From contig NZ_KI914621.1 of NCBI RefSeq assembly GCF_000520495.1, positions 112,234 to 175,106 on the forward strand: a stretch of 62,873 bases of DNA, written 5' to 3'. Source of the stretch: Arthrobacter sp. H14 (GTDB taxonomy: Bacteria; Actinomycetota; Actinomycetes; Actinomycetales; Micrococcaceae). Under the pieces are notes generated by a model. The model was not told where the DNA came from, did not search any database, and saw only the letters and a list, made by a program, of their open reading frames with translations. Positions 28,973-37,604 of this stretch are shown here, in pieces. A program made the position numbers and the translations under genes. Each line of letters begins with the position of its first letter. The stretch's first letter is position 1.

Positions 28973-29302
28973 ATGGCTGAAGTACAAGCAGCACAGACCA
29001 GCCTTGAGGACGTCGAAGAGGCGCTCAAAGATGTGATTGACCCCGAGTTGGGCGTCAACGTCGTCGACCTTGGCCTGATCTACGGCATCACATATGCCGA
29101 AGATGGCGCCTTGCTGATCGACATGACCCTGACGACCGCGGCCTGCCCGCTGCAGGACGTCCTGGAAGAGCAGATCGCCCAGTGCCTTGACGGCGTCGTC
29201 GATGAATGGCGCCTGAACTGGGTCTGGATGCCGCCGTGGGGTCCGGAACGGATCACCGAGGACGGCCGCGACCAGATGCGTGCCCTCGGGTTCAACATCT
29301 AG
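28973..29302 (+). CDS. sufT: Metal-sulfur cluster assembly factor SufT (DUF59/MIP18 family)
   Basis: This 109-residue MIP18-fold protein has the conserved VIDPELGVNVVDLGLIYGI segment (about residues 21-39), the reactive cysteine in TTAACPLQDVLEEQI, and WMPPWGPERITEDGR near the end. SufT proteins help Fe-S maturation. In mycobacteria sufS and sufU sit between sufC and this gene; here it follows sufC after 40 bases with nothing between. A strong terminator follows. Confidence 0.94.
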   Translation: MAEVQAAQTSLEDVEEALKDVIDPELGVNVVDLGLIYGITYAEDGALLIDMTLTTAACPLQDVLEEQIAQCLDGVVDEWRLNWVWMPPWGPERITEDGRDQMRALGFNI

Positions 29303-29318
29303 TTGCACCCTTTGCAGG

Positions 29319-29355
29319 GCTGAAGGCCGGTGTTTTTTGAACACCGGCCTTCAGC
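29319..29355. terminator. Hairpin terminator between sufT and bioN
   Basis: A perfect 16-bp inverted repeat (GCTGAAGGCCGGTGTT and AACACCGGCCTTCAGC) with a five-base loop sits in the gap between the convergent suf and bio operons. It probably stops both. Confidence 0.85.
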
Positions 29356-29365
29356 ATTTAAGCAG

Positions 29366-30025
29366 TTAGGATTCCGGCTTGGCACCTGCATCTGCGGTTT
29401 GCTTGGGGTGCTTCTCTCCGAGCCCCCGGGCCGAAAGCGCCTCACCGGTCTGCCGTGCGTAGGCGACGGCGTTGATGATCACCGGCATCAGCAGGGCACG
29501 TGGACTGCGCTCCAGGCCGCGGGCTTTGGCTGCATCGCGCACGTCCACTGCCGAGCCGAGCAGGTAGGGGATACTGCGCACCATCAGTGACAGCGTCAGG
29601 CCGAACCGCTCGGGGTCGGCCCCCAGGAACCGGAAGGGCTTGGCTGCGGAGACCATGCCATCGAGCAGCCGCTGGCCGGTGGTGGTCAGTGTCAGCAGCC
29701 GGGCAGCCAGTACGCAGGTCAGGATGTCCAGTACGACGACGGCGGCCACCTCCAGCCCGTTCGCCCACCACTGGAACGCGCCGAGCACCAGCAAAACCGG
29801 TGCCATAGCCCGGAACGGGCGCAATACAGTACCGGCGCCAAGGCCGGCGAGGAGCCCCGCCGCGAGCACCAGTGCGAGGACGACGAGGGTCACTTCCAGT
29901 TGCCGCAGTCCCAGCACAAGGGCCGACAACACTACGACGGCGGTGAACTTCAGCCACAACGGTGCCCGGTGCAGAAGCGACTGACCCGGTACATAAGCAC
30001 CGAGCAGGTGGGCATGGCCGCGCAT
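29366..30025 (-). CDS. bioN: ECF transporter transmembrane protein BioN (EcfT family)
   Basis: This 219-residue integral membrane protein has about five helices and a long cytoplasmic C-terminal region with DAAKARGLERSPRALLMPV (about residues 163-181), containing the Ala-Arg-Gly coupling motif of EcfT proteins, and a second ARG motif in EALSARGLGEKH near residue 200. It couples the ATPase to BioY for biotin import. It overlaps bioM by one base and is last in the operon. Confidence 0.9.
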   Translation of the reverse strand: MRGHAHLLGAYVPGQSLLHRAPLWLKFTAVVVLSALVLGLRQLEVTLVVLALVLAAGLLAGLGAGTVLRPFRAMAPVLLVLGAFQWWANGLEVAAVVVLDILTCVLAARLLTLTTTGQRLLDGMVSAAKPFRFLGADPERFGLTLSLMVRSIPYLLGSAVDVRDAAKARGLERSPRALLMPVIINAVAYARQTGEALSARGLGEKHPKQTADAGAKPES

Positions 30026-30735
30026 TAGTGTTGCACTCCGCCGGACGCCAGCTTCCGGTAGAAGCCGATGGCCGCCTCCGGGCCGCCGTCGTAGGCCACC
30101 TTTCCGTCGTCGATGACCAGTATCCGGTCGGCTCTGGCGGCGAGGTCAAGGTCGTGTGTGGAGAAAATCAGTTGCTGCGGCAGTTCCTCCAGAAGCCTGC
30201 CGATTCGGATTCCATTGCGCAGATCCAACAGCGTCGTCGGCTCGTCGGCCACCAGGATCTCCGGAGACACGGCCAGGACGGTGGCCAGCGCCAAGAGCTG
30301 GCGTTCACCGCCCGAGAGGTCATAGATACTCTGGTCGGCAAGCTCCAGCAGGCCGAAATCCGCCAGCACCCGTTCCGCAGCAGCGTGACGGCTGGACCTG
30401 TCCCGAACGCCGGCCCGCAGCGACAGCTCTACGTCCTCCCGGCCTGTCGGCATCACCAGCTGGGACAAGGGATCAGTGAAGACGAATCCCACCCGGCGGC
30501 GTACCTTGGAGCCCTGGCTCCGCGTGCTCAGCCCATTGACTGTCACTTCGCCGCGGCTCGGGACGATCAGCCCATTGATCAGTCTGAGCAGAGTGGACTT
30601 GCCGGACCCGTTGGCGCCGATGACGGCGATCCGCGGCTCGTTCAGCCGGAGATCGATGCCGGAGAGCAGTTGCTTCCGGTCCTGCCCTGGGACGGGGACG
30701 GAAACCGAAACGCCGTCGAAGGAAACCAGGCTCAC
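30025..30735 (-). CDS. bioM: ECF transporter ATPase BioM
   Basis: This 236-residue ABC ATPase has Walker A IGANGSGKSTLLRL (about residues 38-51), signature YDLSGGERQLLAL (about residue 137), Walker B ILVADEPTTLLDLRN and switch histidine IFSTHDLDLA. The small size and the lack of extra domains fit the biotin ECF ATPase. The start overlaps the bioY stop by four bases. It powers biotin uptake together with bioN and bioY. Confidence 0.9.
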   Translation of the reverse strand: MSLVSFDGVSVSVPVPGQDRKQLLSGIDLRLNEPRIAVIGANGSGKSTLLRLINGLIVPSRGEVTVNGLSTRSQGSKVRRRVGFVFTDPLSQLVMPTGREDVELSLRAGVRDRSSRHAAAERVLADFGLLELADQSIYDLSGGERQLLALATVLAVSPEILVADEPTTLLDLRNGIRIGRLLEELPQQLIFSTHDLDLAARADRILVIDDGKVAYDGGPEAAIGFYRKLASGGVQH

Positions 30736-31376
30736 GCGCCGGTACGGTCCAACAACCGGGGGAATGCCCTGTAGACGGTCAGGACCATCGCCGCTGCGAC
30801 CAGGTTCTTGATGACATCTCCGGGCAGGAACACAATGTCGGCCAGGACAGCGGTGCGAAGATCCAGGTTCAGGTTAACCATCATCCCCGCGATACCCAGT
30901 GGGTGGATGACCAGGAGGGAAGCGGTCATGCAGGCCAGGAAGACCAGTAGATAGCGCATCCGCCGCGCCCGCTTTAGAACTGCTCCCGCGAGCCAGCCTG
31001 CCACCGCGGCGGCCAGCGGGAAGGCGATCAGGTACCCGGCCGAGGGACCTGCCAGCACACCCAACCCGCCGCTGAAGCCGGCGAAGATTGGCAGACCGGC
31101 GAGTCCGGCAGCCAGGTAGAGCCCGATGGCGGCAGCGCCGCGGCCCGGGCCGAGGATCACACCGGTGAGCATTACGGCCAGCGTTTGCAGGGTGATCGGC
31201 ACACCTACTGCCCCGATCGGTACGGCAGGCATTAAGGCGAATGCAGCCGTCAGGGCGGCGAAAACCGCAATCAGCGACAGATCTGTGGCATTCCATGAGC
31301 GACTGCCGTGCTGAACCGGATGATTGGCACCATCGTGAACGGATTGAGTCCGGCTGCTGTGAATGGGGTTTGGCAT
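30732..31376 (-). CDS. bioY: Biotin transporter substrate-binding subunit BioY
   Basis: This 214-residue S-component has six membrane helices and the BioY motifs ITLQTLAVMLTGVILGPGRG (about residues 67-86) and LYLAAGLAGLPIFAGFSGG after it. ATG 31376 is chosen because AAGGAA stands six bases upstream; an earlier TTG at 31415 is less likely. The first 30 residues are a polar extension. It is first in the bioY-bioM-bioN operon, with a good promoter and a palindrome upstream. It captures biotin at the membrane. Confidence 0.9.
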   Translation of the reverse strand: MPNPIHSSRTQSVHDGANHPVQHGSRSWNATDLSLIAVFAALTAAFALMPAVPIGAVGVPITLQTLAVMLTGVILGPGRGAAAIGLYLAAGLAGLPIFAGFSGGLGVLAGPSAGYLIAFPLAAAVAGWLAGAVLKRARRMRYLLVFLACMTASLLVIHPLGIAGMMVNLNLDLRTAVLADIVFLPGDVIKNLVAAAMVLTVYRAFPRLLDRTGA

Positions 31377-31436
31377 GGGTGTTCCTTGCTGTTCGACGCT
31401 GTAGTGATCCGACAATGTCTAACCGTGTCCCTAAAG

Positions 31437-31464
31437 AGAATAGCGTCGCCACGCGAGGTTGCAA
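31437..31464 (-). promoter_or_regulatory. Candidate sigma-70-type promoter of bioY-bioM-bioN
   Basis: On the minus strand, TTGCAA (-35, 31459-31464) and TATTCT (-10, 31437-31442) are separated by 16 bases. This gives a leader of about 50 bases before the bioY ATG. It is one of the best hexamer pairs in the window. Confidence 0.5.
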
Positions 31465-31481
31465 TTGTAGAAGTACTACAA
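31465..31481. promoter_or_regulatory. Palindromic operator candidate upstream of bioY
   Basis: TTGTAG and CTACAA form a perfect 6-bp inverted repeat with a five-base centre, directly abutting the -35 box of the bioY promoter. A biotin-responsive regulator (BirA or a TetR-type BioQ) would be the natural candidate, but the sequence does not match the BioQ consensus that I know (TGAAC-N-GTTCA type). Confidence 0.4.
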
Positions 31482-31523
31482 AGTCATCTGCGTCGGTTCC
31501 ACGGGGGCCCCTTCATACTATGT

Positions 31524-31551
31524 TTGCTGGTTAAACTCATCCCGGTAGAAT
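31524..31551 (+). promoter_or_regulatory. Candidate promoter of the ABC-F gene
   Basis: TTGCTG (-35, 31524-31529) and TAGAAT (-10, 31546-31551) with 16-base spacing on the plus strand. The leader to the GTG at 31618 would be about 60 bases. Confidence 0.4.
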
Positions 31552-31617
31552 GGAAAGGTTGCTCATGGCCCTGAACAAGGGACTCAACGCCCGATATTGT
31601 CTGTGAAAGGCCCCTTT

Positions 31618-33216
31618 GTGATTACCGTCTCCAACCTCGAGCTGCGCGCCGGCGCACGATTGCTGATGGACGGGGTGTCATTCCGCATCGACAAAGGGGA
31701 CAAGATTGGCCTGGTCGGCCGCAACGGCGCCGGTAAAACCACCCTGACCCGCGTGCTCGCCGGGGAGAGTGTTCCCGCCGCTGGCAATGTCTCCGGTTCC
31801 GGCGAGATCGGCTACCTGCCACAGGACCCGCGCACCGGAAATCTTGAGCAGCTGGCCCGTGACCGGATCCTTTCCGCCCGGGACCTCGACGTCGTCACCC
31901 GGAAACTGCGCCAAACCGAGGCGGAAATGGCCAGCGACGATCCCGCCGTCCGGGACAAAGCGATGGGCCGGTACGACCGGATCGAAAGCCAGTTCCTCAG
32001 CAGTGGGGGATATGCCGCCGAGGCTGAGGCCGGAGCCATTGCTTCCAATCTTTCACTGCCCGAGCGGATCCTGGAACAGCCGCTGAAAACCCTGTCCGGT
32101 GGTCAACGACGCCGTGTGGAACTCGCGCGCATCCTGTTCTCCGGTGCCGACACCATGCTTCTCGATGAGCCGACCAACCACCTGGACGCGGACTCCATCG
32201 TCTGGCTGCGTGACTTCCTCAAGGCTCACCAGGGTGGTCTGATCGTGATCAGCCACGATGTTGAACTGATGGAAAGCACCGTCAACAAGGTGTTCTACCT
32301 CGACGCGAACCGCTCCGTGATCGATATCTACAACATGAACTGGAAGCGTTACCAGCTCCAGCGCGAGACCGATGAACGGGCCCGACGGCGGGAACGGGCC
32401 AATGCGGAGAAGAAGGCCGGCGTCCTGATGGACCAGGCGAACAAGATGCGTGCAAAAGCCTCCAAGGCCACCGCGGCGCAGAATATGGCCAAGCGCGCCG
32501 AACGGCTGCTCAGCGGACTCGACGACGTTCGGGCGCAGGATCGAGTGGCCGCGCTGCGCTTCCCCGACCCATCGCCCTGCGGCAAGACCCCGCTCACCGC
32601 GGAGGGCCTGAGCAAATCCTACGGCTCACTGGAAATTTTTACCGATGTCACCCTCGCCGTTGACCGCGGTTCGAAGGTCGTCATACTCGGACTCAACGGC
32701 GCGGGCAAAACCACTCTGCTGCGGATGCTCGGCGGGGTCGAGGATCCGGATACCGGTGAGGTTGTTCCCGGCCATGGCCTGAAGATCGGATACTACGCTC
32801 AGGAGCATGAGACGCTGGACACCGGCCGCACTGTATTGGAAAACATGCGCTCGGCCGCACCGGATTTGAAGGATGCCGAGGTGCGTAATGTGCTCGGATC
32901 ATTCCTCTTCTCCGGCGATGACGTGGACAAACTCGCAGGGGTGCTCTCCGGTGGGGAGAAAACCCGGCTGGCGCTGGCCACGATCGTGGCATCCTCGGCC
33001 AATGTGCTGCTGCTGGATGAGCCGACCAACAACCTGGACCCGGCAAGCCGGCAGGAAATACTGGGGGCACTGCGCAATTACTCCGGCGCCGTCGTCCTGG
33101 TCTCGCACGATGAGGGTGCCGTTGAGGCGCTGAACCCGGAACGGGTGGTGCTGCTGCCGGACGGCATCGAGGACCACTGGAATGCCGAGTACCAGGACCT
33201 TGTCAGCCTGGCGTAG
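31618..33216 (+). CDS. ABC-F family ribosome-associated ATPase
   Basis: This protein of about 532 residues has two ABC ATPase domains and no membrane segment. First domain: Walker A GLVGRNGAGKTTL, signature TLSGGQRRRVEL, Walker B TMLLDEPTNHLD. Second: ILGLNGAGKTTLL, VLSGGEKTRLALA, VLLLDEPTNNLD. The charged inter-domain linker (ETDERARRRERANAEKKAG, about residues 255-275) is the P-site tRNA-interaction motif region of ABC-F proteins, which rescue or tune ribosomes. GTG 31618 is preceded by AAAGG at good spacing; TTG 31597 and GTG 31603 are alternatives. Which subfamily (EttA, Uup or resistance type) is undecided. Confidence 0.93.
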   Translation: MITVSNLELRAGARLLMDGVSFRIDKGDKIGLVGRNGAGKTTLTRVLAGESVPAAGNVSGSGEIGYLPQDPRTGNLEQLARDRILSARDLDVVTRKLRQTEAEMASDDPAVRDKAMGRYDRIESQFLSSGGYAAEAEAGAIASNLSLPERILEQPLKTLSGGQRRRVELARILFSGADTMLLDEPTNHLDADSIVWLRDFLKAHQGGLIVISHDVELMESTVNKVFYLDANRSVIDIYNMNWKRYQLQRETDERARRRERANAEKKAGVLMDQANKMRAKASKATAAQNMAKRAERLLSGLDDVRAQDRVAALRFPDPSPCGKTPLTAEGLSKSYGSLEIFTDVTLAVDRGSKVVILGLNGAGKTTLLRMLGGVEDPDTGEVVPGHGLKIGYYAQEHETLDTGRTVLENMRSAAPDLKDAEVRNVLGSFLFSGDDVDKLAGVLSGGEKTRLALATIVASSANVLLLDEPTNNLDPASRQEILGALRNYSGAVVLVSHDEGAVEALNPERVVLLPDGIEDHWNAEYQDLVSLA

Positions 33217-33240
33217 GAGCCGCGGCCACGACGACGGCGG

Positions 33241-34065
33241 TCAGTGGTACCCCTGCGCGTCGAGCAGGGCGTCCTCTTCCTGTTCGGCGGTGGGTTTCCG
33301 GTTCTCCCGGGCTCCGCGGCCGTTCCGGTCACTGAGCGGCACATCGACCATCGTCTCCTGGCGGGCGGCGTACCCGTAGCCAACAAACAGCAGCGCACCA
33401 AAGGCGAACCACTGCATCGAGTAGGACAAGTGCGGCCCGGTGTCGATATCGGGCTTGCCCAGCGCCACAGGCGTCCTCGCGGCAGCCGGGTCCTCGCTTG
33501 CCATCAGCCCGTAGGCGTCTGTGTAGACGGGATAGTCCAGGATCCCGGTGAACTTATCGAGGTTGATGGAGGCGAGCTGCCCCTTGGGTGCACCACGGTC
33601 GAGTTGCGGTTCCGCCGGTTTCAGCCGCGCCGTGACCTCCACAGTGCCCTCTGCGGGCTGCGGCACGACGTCGGGCCGGCCGGCGGTATCATTTCCGATC
33701 GGCAGCCAGCCGCGGTTGATAATGACGGTGGAACCGTTCTCCAGGCGCAACGGCACCAGCACCTCATAGCCGGGGCGGCCATTCAGCGGCCGGTTGCGCA
33801 CCACTCGTTGGTTCTCGGTGTCGTACGTTCCCTCAAGGGTTACCGGTGTCCATTCCCGTGCCGGATCAAATTCCTTGAAGTATTGGCGGGCCTGCGCGAA
33901 GTCCAAGGGCTCAGCGTCGTAATTACCTTCGATCTTCTCGACCTCGGCCACAGCCTCATTCCGCCGGTCCATTTGCCACATGCCCAGGGCCACACAGGCC
34001 AGCGAGAGGATGATGACAAGTGCGAACCACCCCAACCATTTGGGGGTGAAGAGGAATCGGTACAC
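33241..34065 (-). CDS. SURF1 family cytochrome oxidase biogenesis protein
   Basis: This 274-residue protein has the SURF1 layout: an N-terminal membrane helix (about residues 10-32), a large extracytoplasmic domain with NRPLNGRPGYEVLVPL and IINRGWLP (about residues 91-124), and a C-terminal helix (HLSYSMQWFAFGALLFVGYG, about residues 215-234). SURF1 helps insert haem A into cytochrome aa3. It complements ctaA and ctaB in this window. A polar tail of about 40 residues follows the last helix. The two genes upstream on the same strand are nine bases away. Confidence 0.92.
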   Translation of the reverse strand: MYRFLFTPKWLGWFALVIILSLACVALGMWQMDRRNEAVAEVEKIEGNYDAEPLDFAQARQYFKEFDPAREWTPVTLEGTYDTENQRVVRNRPLNGRPGYEVLVPLRLENGSTVIINRGWLPIGNDTAGRPDVVPQPAEGTVEVTARLKPAEPQLDRGAPKGQLASINLDKFTGILDYPVYTDAYGLMASEDPAAARTPVALGKPDIDTGPHLSYSMQWFAFGALLFVGYGYAARQETMVDVPLSDRNGRGARENRKPTAEQEEDALLDAQGYH

Positions 34066-34073
34066 GTCGTGAG

Positions 34074-34319
34074 CTACCCTTCCTCATGCTTCAAAGGCAG
34101 GGTTTCTTTCCAAAGGCCGCGCAACTGCAGGTAGTCCTGGAGCCAGTCGACATGTTCGTCGCAGGCCACCCAGATTTTCCGCCGGTCGGGAGTGTGGATT
34201 TTGGGATTGTTCCACAGCAGCTGCCAGCCAGCCGTGTTGCGGCAGGCCTTGCGGGAGCAGGTCGTCCGTTCCGGCCCCTGCGTCTGGGGGCCGCCGGAGA
34301 GCGAGTCGAGAAAGCTCAT
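34074..34319 (-). CDS. Small conserved cysteine-containing protein of unknown function
   Basis: An 81-residue protein with no recognised catalytic motif. Three cysteines, in TTCSRKACRN (C-x4-C) and WVACDEHVDW, together with nearby histidines, could form a small zinc site. Trp and charged residues are abundant. ATG 34319 overlaps the stop of the DUF3099 gene by four bases, so the two are coupled; the open frame extends upstream but overlaps that gene extensively. I believe similar small proteins are common in actinobacteria, sometimes labelled acetone carboxylase for no functional reason. Confidence 0.7.
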   Translation of the reverse strand: MSFLDSLSGGPQTQGPERTTCSRKACRNTAGWQLLWNNPKIHTPDRRKIWVACDEHVDWLQDYLQLRGLWKETLPLKHEEG

Positions 34320-34834
34320 AATGTGTGGCGGTGCTCCTGCCCGTCGTGCTGTTCCGTATGCTCTGGTTCTATCCAAGGTGGTTCTGGTGCTGCTTCTTCT
34401 GCTTCTTCTTCTTCCGGGGCGGGCGGCACGTCGTCGTCGACAACTTCGCCTTCCACCACGCCGTCCGTGTCCTCTCCGCTGTCACGGTCGCTGCTGGACG
34501 ACGCGTCGCCCGCGGCGTCCGTACTGCCAGCCTCCAGTTCGCGCGCCGGCGGCGCCTCCAGCAGAGAATCGCTGTGCTGCAGCTTGCTGGTGTCACTGCC
34601 GCCGTTGGCAATGATGACAGCGAAGTAGGGCAGGAGAACCGCGCCGGCGATAAACGCCCACTGCAACCAACCACTGGTAAAGAACACCAGGATCAGGCAT
34701 ACCACGCGGATACCCATGGAGACCGAGTACTTGATCATCCGCGTGCGCATCTCGTCTGTGTGGGGCACCCGTGCATCGGTGATGCTGTGAACGTCGGGAT
34801 CTCGTTCAGTCTTACCGTGTGGTCTTCTGCTCAT
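34316..34834 (-). CDS. DUF3099 domain-containing membrane protein
   Basis: This protein of about 172 residues has a polar N-terminus with VHSITDARVPHTDEMRTRM (the DUF3099 start), two adjacent membrane helices (about residues 42-60 and 62-80), and an acidic low-complexity C-terminal half rich in Asp, Glu and Ser. DUF3099 proteins are small actinobacterial membrane proteins with no assigned function. ATG 34834 has GGAG upstream; a GTG three bases earlier is the alternative. It is divergent from fabG. Confidence 0.85.
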   Translation of the reverse strand: MSRRPHGKTERDPDVHSITDARVPHTDEMRTRMIKYSVSMGIRVVCLILVFFTSGWLQWAFIAGAVLLPYFAVIIANGGSDTSKLQHSDSLLEAPPARELEAGSTDAAGDASSSSDRDSGEDTDGVVEGEVVDDDVPPAPEEEEAEEAAPEPPWIEPEHTEQHDGQEHRHTL

Positions 34835-34882
34835 CACGCTCCAAAGGGGGACCTTCCAATTCTCTCACTGCCGGCGTCGTAG

Positions 34883-35686
<804 letters not shown>

Positions 35687-35783
35687 GAGTTTGTGCGTTT
35701 CCTACAACGTATTCCGGCCGCAAGGGCTGGCATGATGGTTGGCAGACTCAGACGGTTGACGGATATCTACAAGAAGGGCTTTT

Positions 35784-36527
35784 ATGGGCAAGCTTGATGG
35801 CAAGACAGCAGTTGTGACCGGTTCCTCGCGCGGGATCGGTGCCGAGGTGGCAACCCTGCTGGCAGGTGAGGGTGCCGCCGTCGTCGTCAATTACCGGCAA
35901 AAGGCTCCGCGGGCCAACAAAGTTGTGGCTGCTGTTGAAGAAGCCGGTGGCAAGGCTGTCGCTGTCGGTGCGGATCTGACGCAAGCCGAGGGTGTCGACT
36001 CCCTGATCGGTGCAGCGCTGGAGAACTTTGGCGGCCTGGATGTCCTGGTATTGAATGCCTCCGGCGGGATGGAAACCGGTATGGGGGAGGACTACGCGCT
36101 CAAGCTCAACCGTGACGCGCAGGTCAACACCCTCAACGCCGCCATCGAGCATATGCCCGCCGGCTCGCGCGTGGTCTTCGTGACCAGCCACCAGGCACAC
36201 TTCATCAACACCGTTCCCACCATGCCTGAATACGAGCCGGTGGCCAGGAGCAAGCGTGCCGGCGAGGACGCATTGCGTGAACTCGTTCCCGCCTTGGAGG
36301 AAAAGGGCATCTCGTTCATCGTCGTCTCCGGCGACATGATCGAGGGGACCGTCACCTCGCGGCTGCTTGACCGCTCAAGCCCCGGCGCAATCGAAGCACG
36401 GCGCCAGGAGGCGGGCCGGCTGTACTCGGTCGAGGAGTTCGCCGCCGAGGTTGCCAAAGCCGTCACGATGGAAGCCGAAACGGGCCATACCGAATACGTT
36501 GGGGGAGCGGACTACTTCGCGAAATAG
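35784..36527 (+). CDS. SDR family oxidoreductase with a non-canonical active site
   Basis: This 247-residue SDR has VVTGSSRGIGAE (about residues 10-21) and a NAS instead of NAG loop (LVLNASGGM). Serine lies in VVFVTSHQAH; the expected Tyr-x3-Lys reads YEPVARSK, i.e. seven positions apart, so the catalytic geometry differs from classical SDRs or the true Tyr/Lys are others. Actinobacterial relatives keep this YEPVAxSK pattern as far as I remember. AAGAAGGG precedes the ATG by five bases. Substrate unknown. Confidence 0.82.
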   Translation: MGKLDGKTAVVTGSSRGIGAEVATLLAGEGAAVVVNYRQKAPRANKVVAAVEEAGGKAVAVGADLTQAEGVDSLIGAALENFGGLDVLVLNASGGMETGMGEDYALKLNRDAQVNTLNAAIEHMPAGSRVVFVTSHQAHFINTVPTMPEYEPVARSKRAGEDALRELVPALEEKGISFIVVSGDMIEGTVTSRLLDRSSPGAIEARRQEAGRLYSVEEFAAEVAKAVTMEAETGHTEYVGGADYFAK

Positions 36528-36560
36528 AGGAGGGCCTTGGCCCGTCCCATTTTGGGGCGT

Positions 36561-37457
36561 TCAGTCTGTCTTGCCGAGGCCGCCCCAGATGACGGCGCAC
36601 ACTCCGAACAACATCCCGTGCCGCTGGTTTCCCCGCCAGTTCAAGGTGACAGAATTGCCGCTCTTCTCGATGACGGTGGCTGTCCACCGGCGGAACAGCC
36701 GCCCGGGCTCCAGCAGACTTGCACGACTGAGGGAGGAGTAGGGCAACCATCTCCCCGCATGTCGCTCGGCGAGTTCGACGGCGCGATCAAACGTAACCGC
36801 GGCGCGCTGAAAGCGTGGGTTCTCGCTGTCATCCAAGGGACCGTGCGGGATGGTGCCGGCGGGCAGGATGAGGATGCCGTTCCGGTTGACCCATATTTGG
36901 ACTCTCCGGCCATCGCTGGTCGCGTCCCCGGTGACCAGCAGACACACGTCATCCTCTTCGGGAAGCCCCTCCGCCGGAGCCAACGGAGTTGCATGAGCAG
37001 CGGGATTTGTGTCGGCCGGGGCTACGGCGTCTCCTCCGGCCGAGGCTCCCGGCTGATCCTTAGCATGCGGGTCATGGGCTCTCCTGTTGGCAGCAGCGAC
37101 GGCCTGCATAACGGCTGCGCGCAGTCCATCCGCACACAATCGGGGCCCCTCAACGACAACCACTTCACGGTCGAGCTGGACAACCGAGCGGACACCGACC
37201 TGCTCTCCCAAGAAGTCCGCCAGGTCGTCGTGATCGGGGCGAACGAGCAGCTTGACCTCATCGTCCCATGTCACCAGCCAGCCGTGCTTGTCGATCTCAG
37301 GGTCGTCCTCGGCCTCAACGGAGATCCAATCCGCCAACTCGGCCGGCCGAACCGGTCTGTCCTCCTCGGCGATGCACGGCACCAGAAGTCCAAGACGCTC
37401 AACGACATCAGCGGTGTGAAGAGTACAGTTACGCCTCCTCAGTAGATGTTGCACCAT
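36561..37457 (-). CDS. Conserved hypothetical protein
   Basis: A protein of roughly 298 residues that I do not recognise. It has an N-terminal acidic domain (ADWISVEAEDDPEIDKHGW, then a DHDDLADFLGEQVG segment), a Pro/Ala/Asp-rich low-complexity linker near residues 130-165, and a C-terminal domain with QIWVNRNGILILPAG and a final IEKSGNSVTLNWRG strand. No membrane segment, signal peptide or catalytic motif is visible. The start is uncertain: ATG at 37457, 37466, 37475, or a longer form to 37580. It is convergent with the SDR. The opposite-strand open frame is longer but composition-driven, so this strand is preferred. Confidence 0.6.
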   Translation of the reverse strand: MVQHLLRRRNCTLHTADVVERLGLLVPCIAEEDRPVRPAELADWISVEAEDDPEIDKHGWLVTWDDEVKLLVRPDHDDLADFLGEQVGVRSVVQLDREVVVVEGPRLCADGLRAAVMQAVAAANRRAHDPHAKDQPGASAGGDAVAPADTNPAAHATPLAPAEGLPEEDDVCLLVTGDATSDGRRVQIWVNRNGILILPAGTIPHGPLDDSENPRFQRAAVTFDRAVELAERHAGRWLPYSSLSRASLLEPGRLFRRWTATVIEKSGNSVTLNWRGNQRHGMLFGVCAVIWGGLGKTD

Positions 37458-37604
37458 TATTCCCATTACCCCCATGTGGTTACTGAGCTGAAATTGCCGC
37501 AGCTGGCGGCGGCAGGGCCGCAGAGTCGGCCTGAGTGCTCTCAGAGTACCGGCGCTTTGATCCACCGACTGGATTATCATGGTCCGATTGGCGTGGTGCG
37601 GTGC

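Noticed and set aside
36537-37445. Plus-strand frame of about 302 codons opposite the hypothetical gene at 36561-37457
   Set aside because: Less protein-like (no coherent secondary-structure pattern) than the minus-strand frame, which has regular acidic/hydrophobic alternation. Retained as a small uncertainty.
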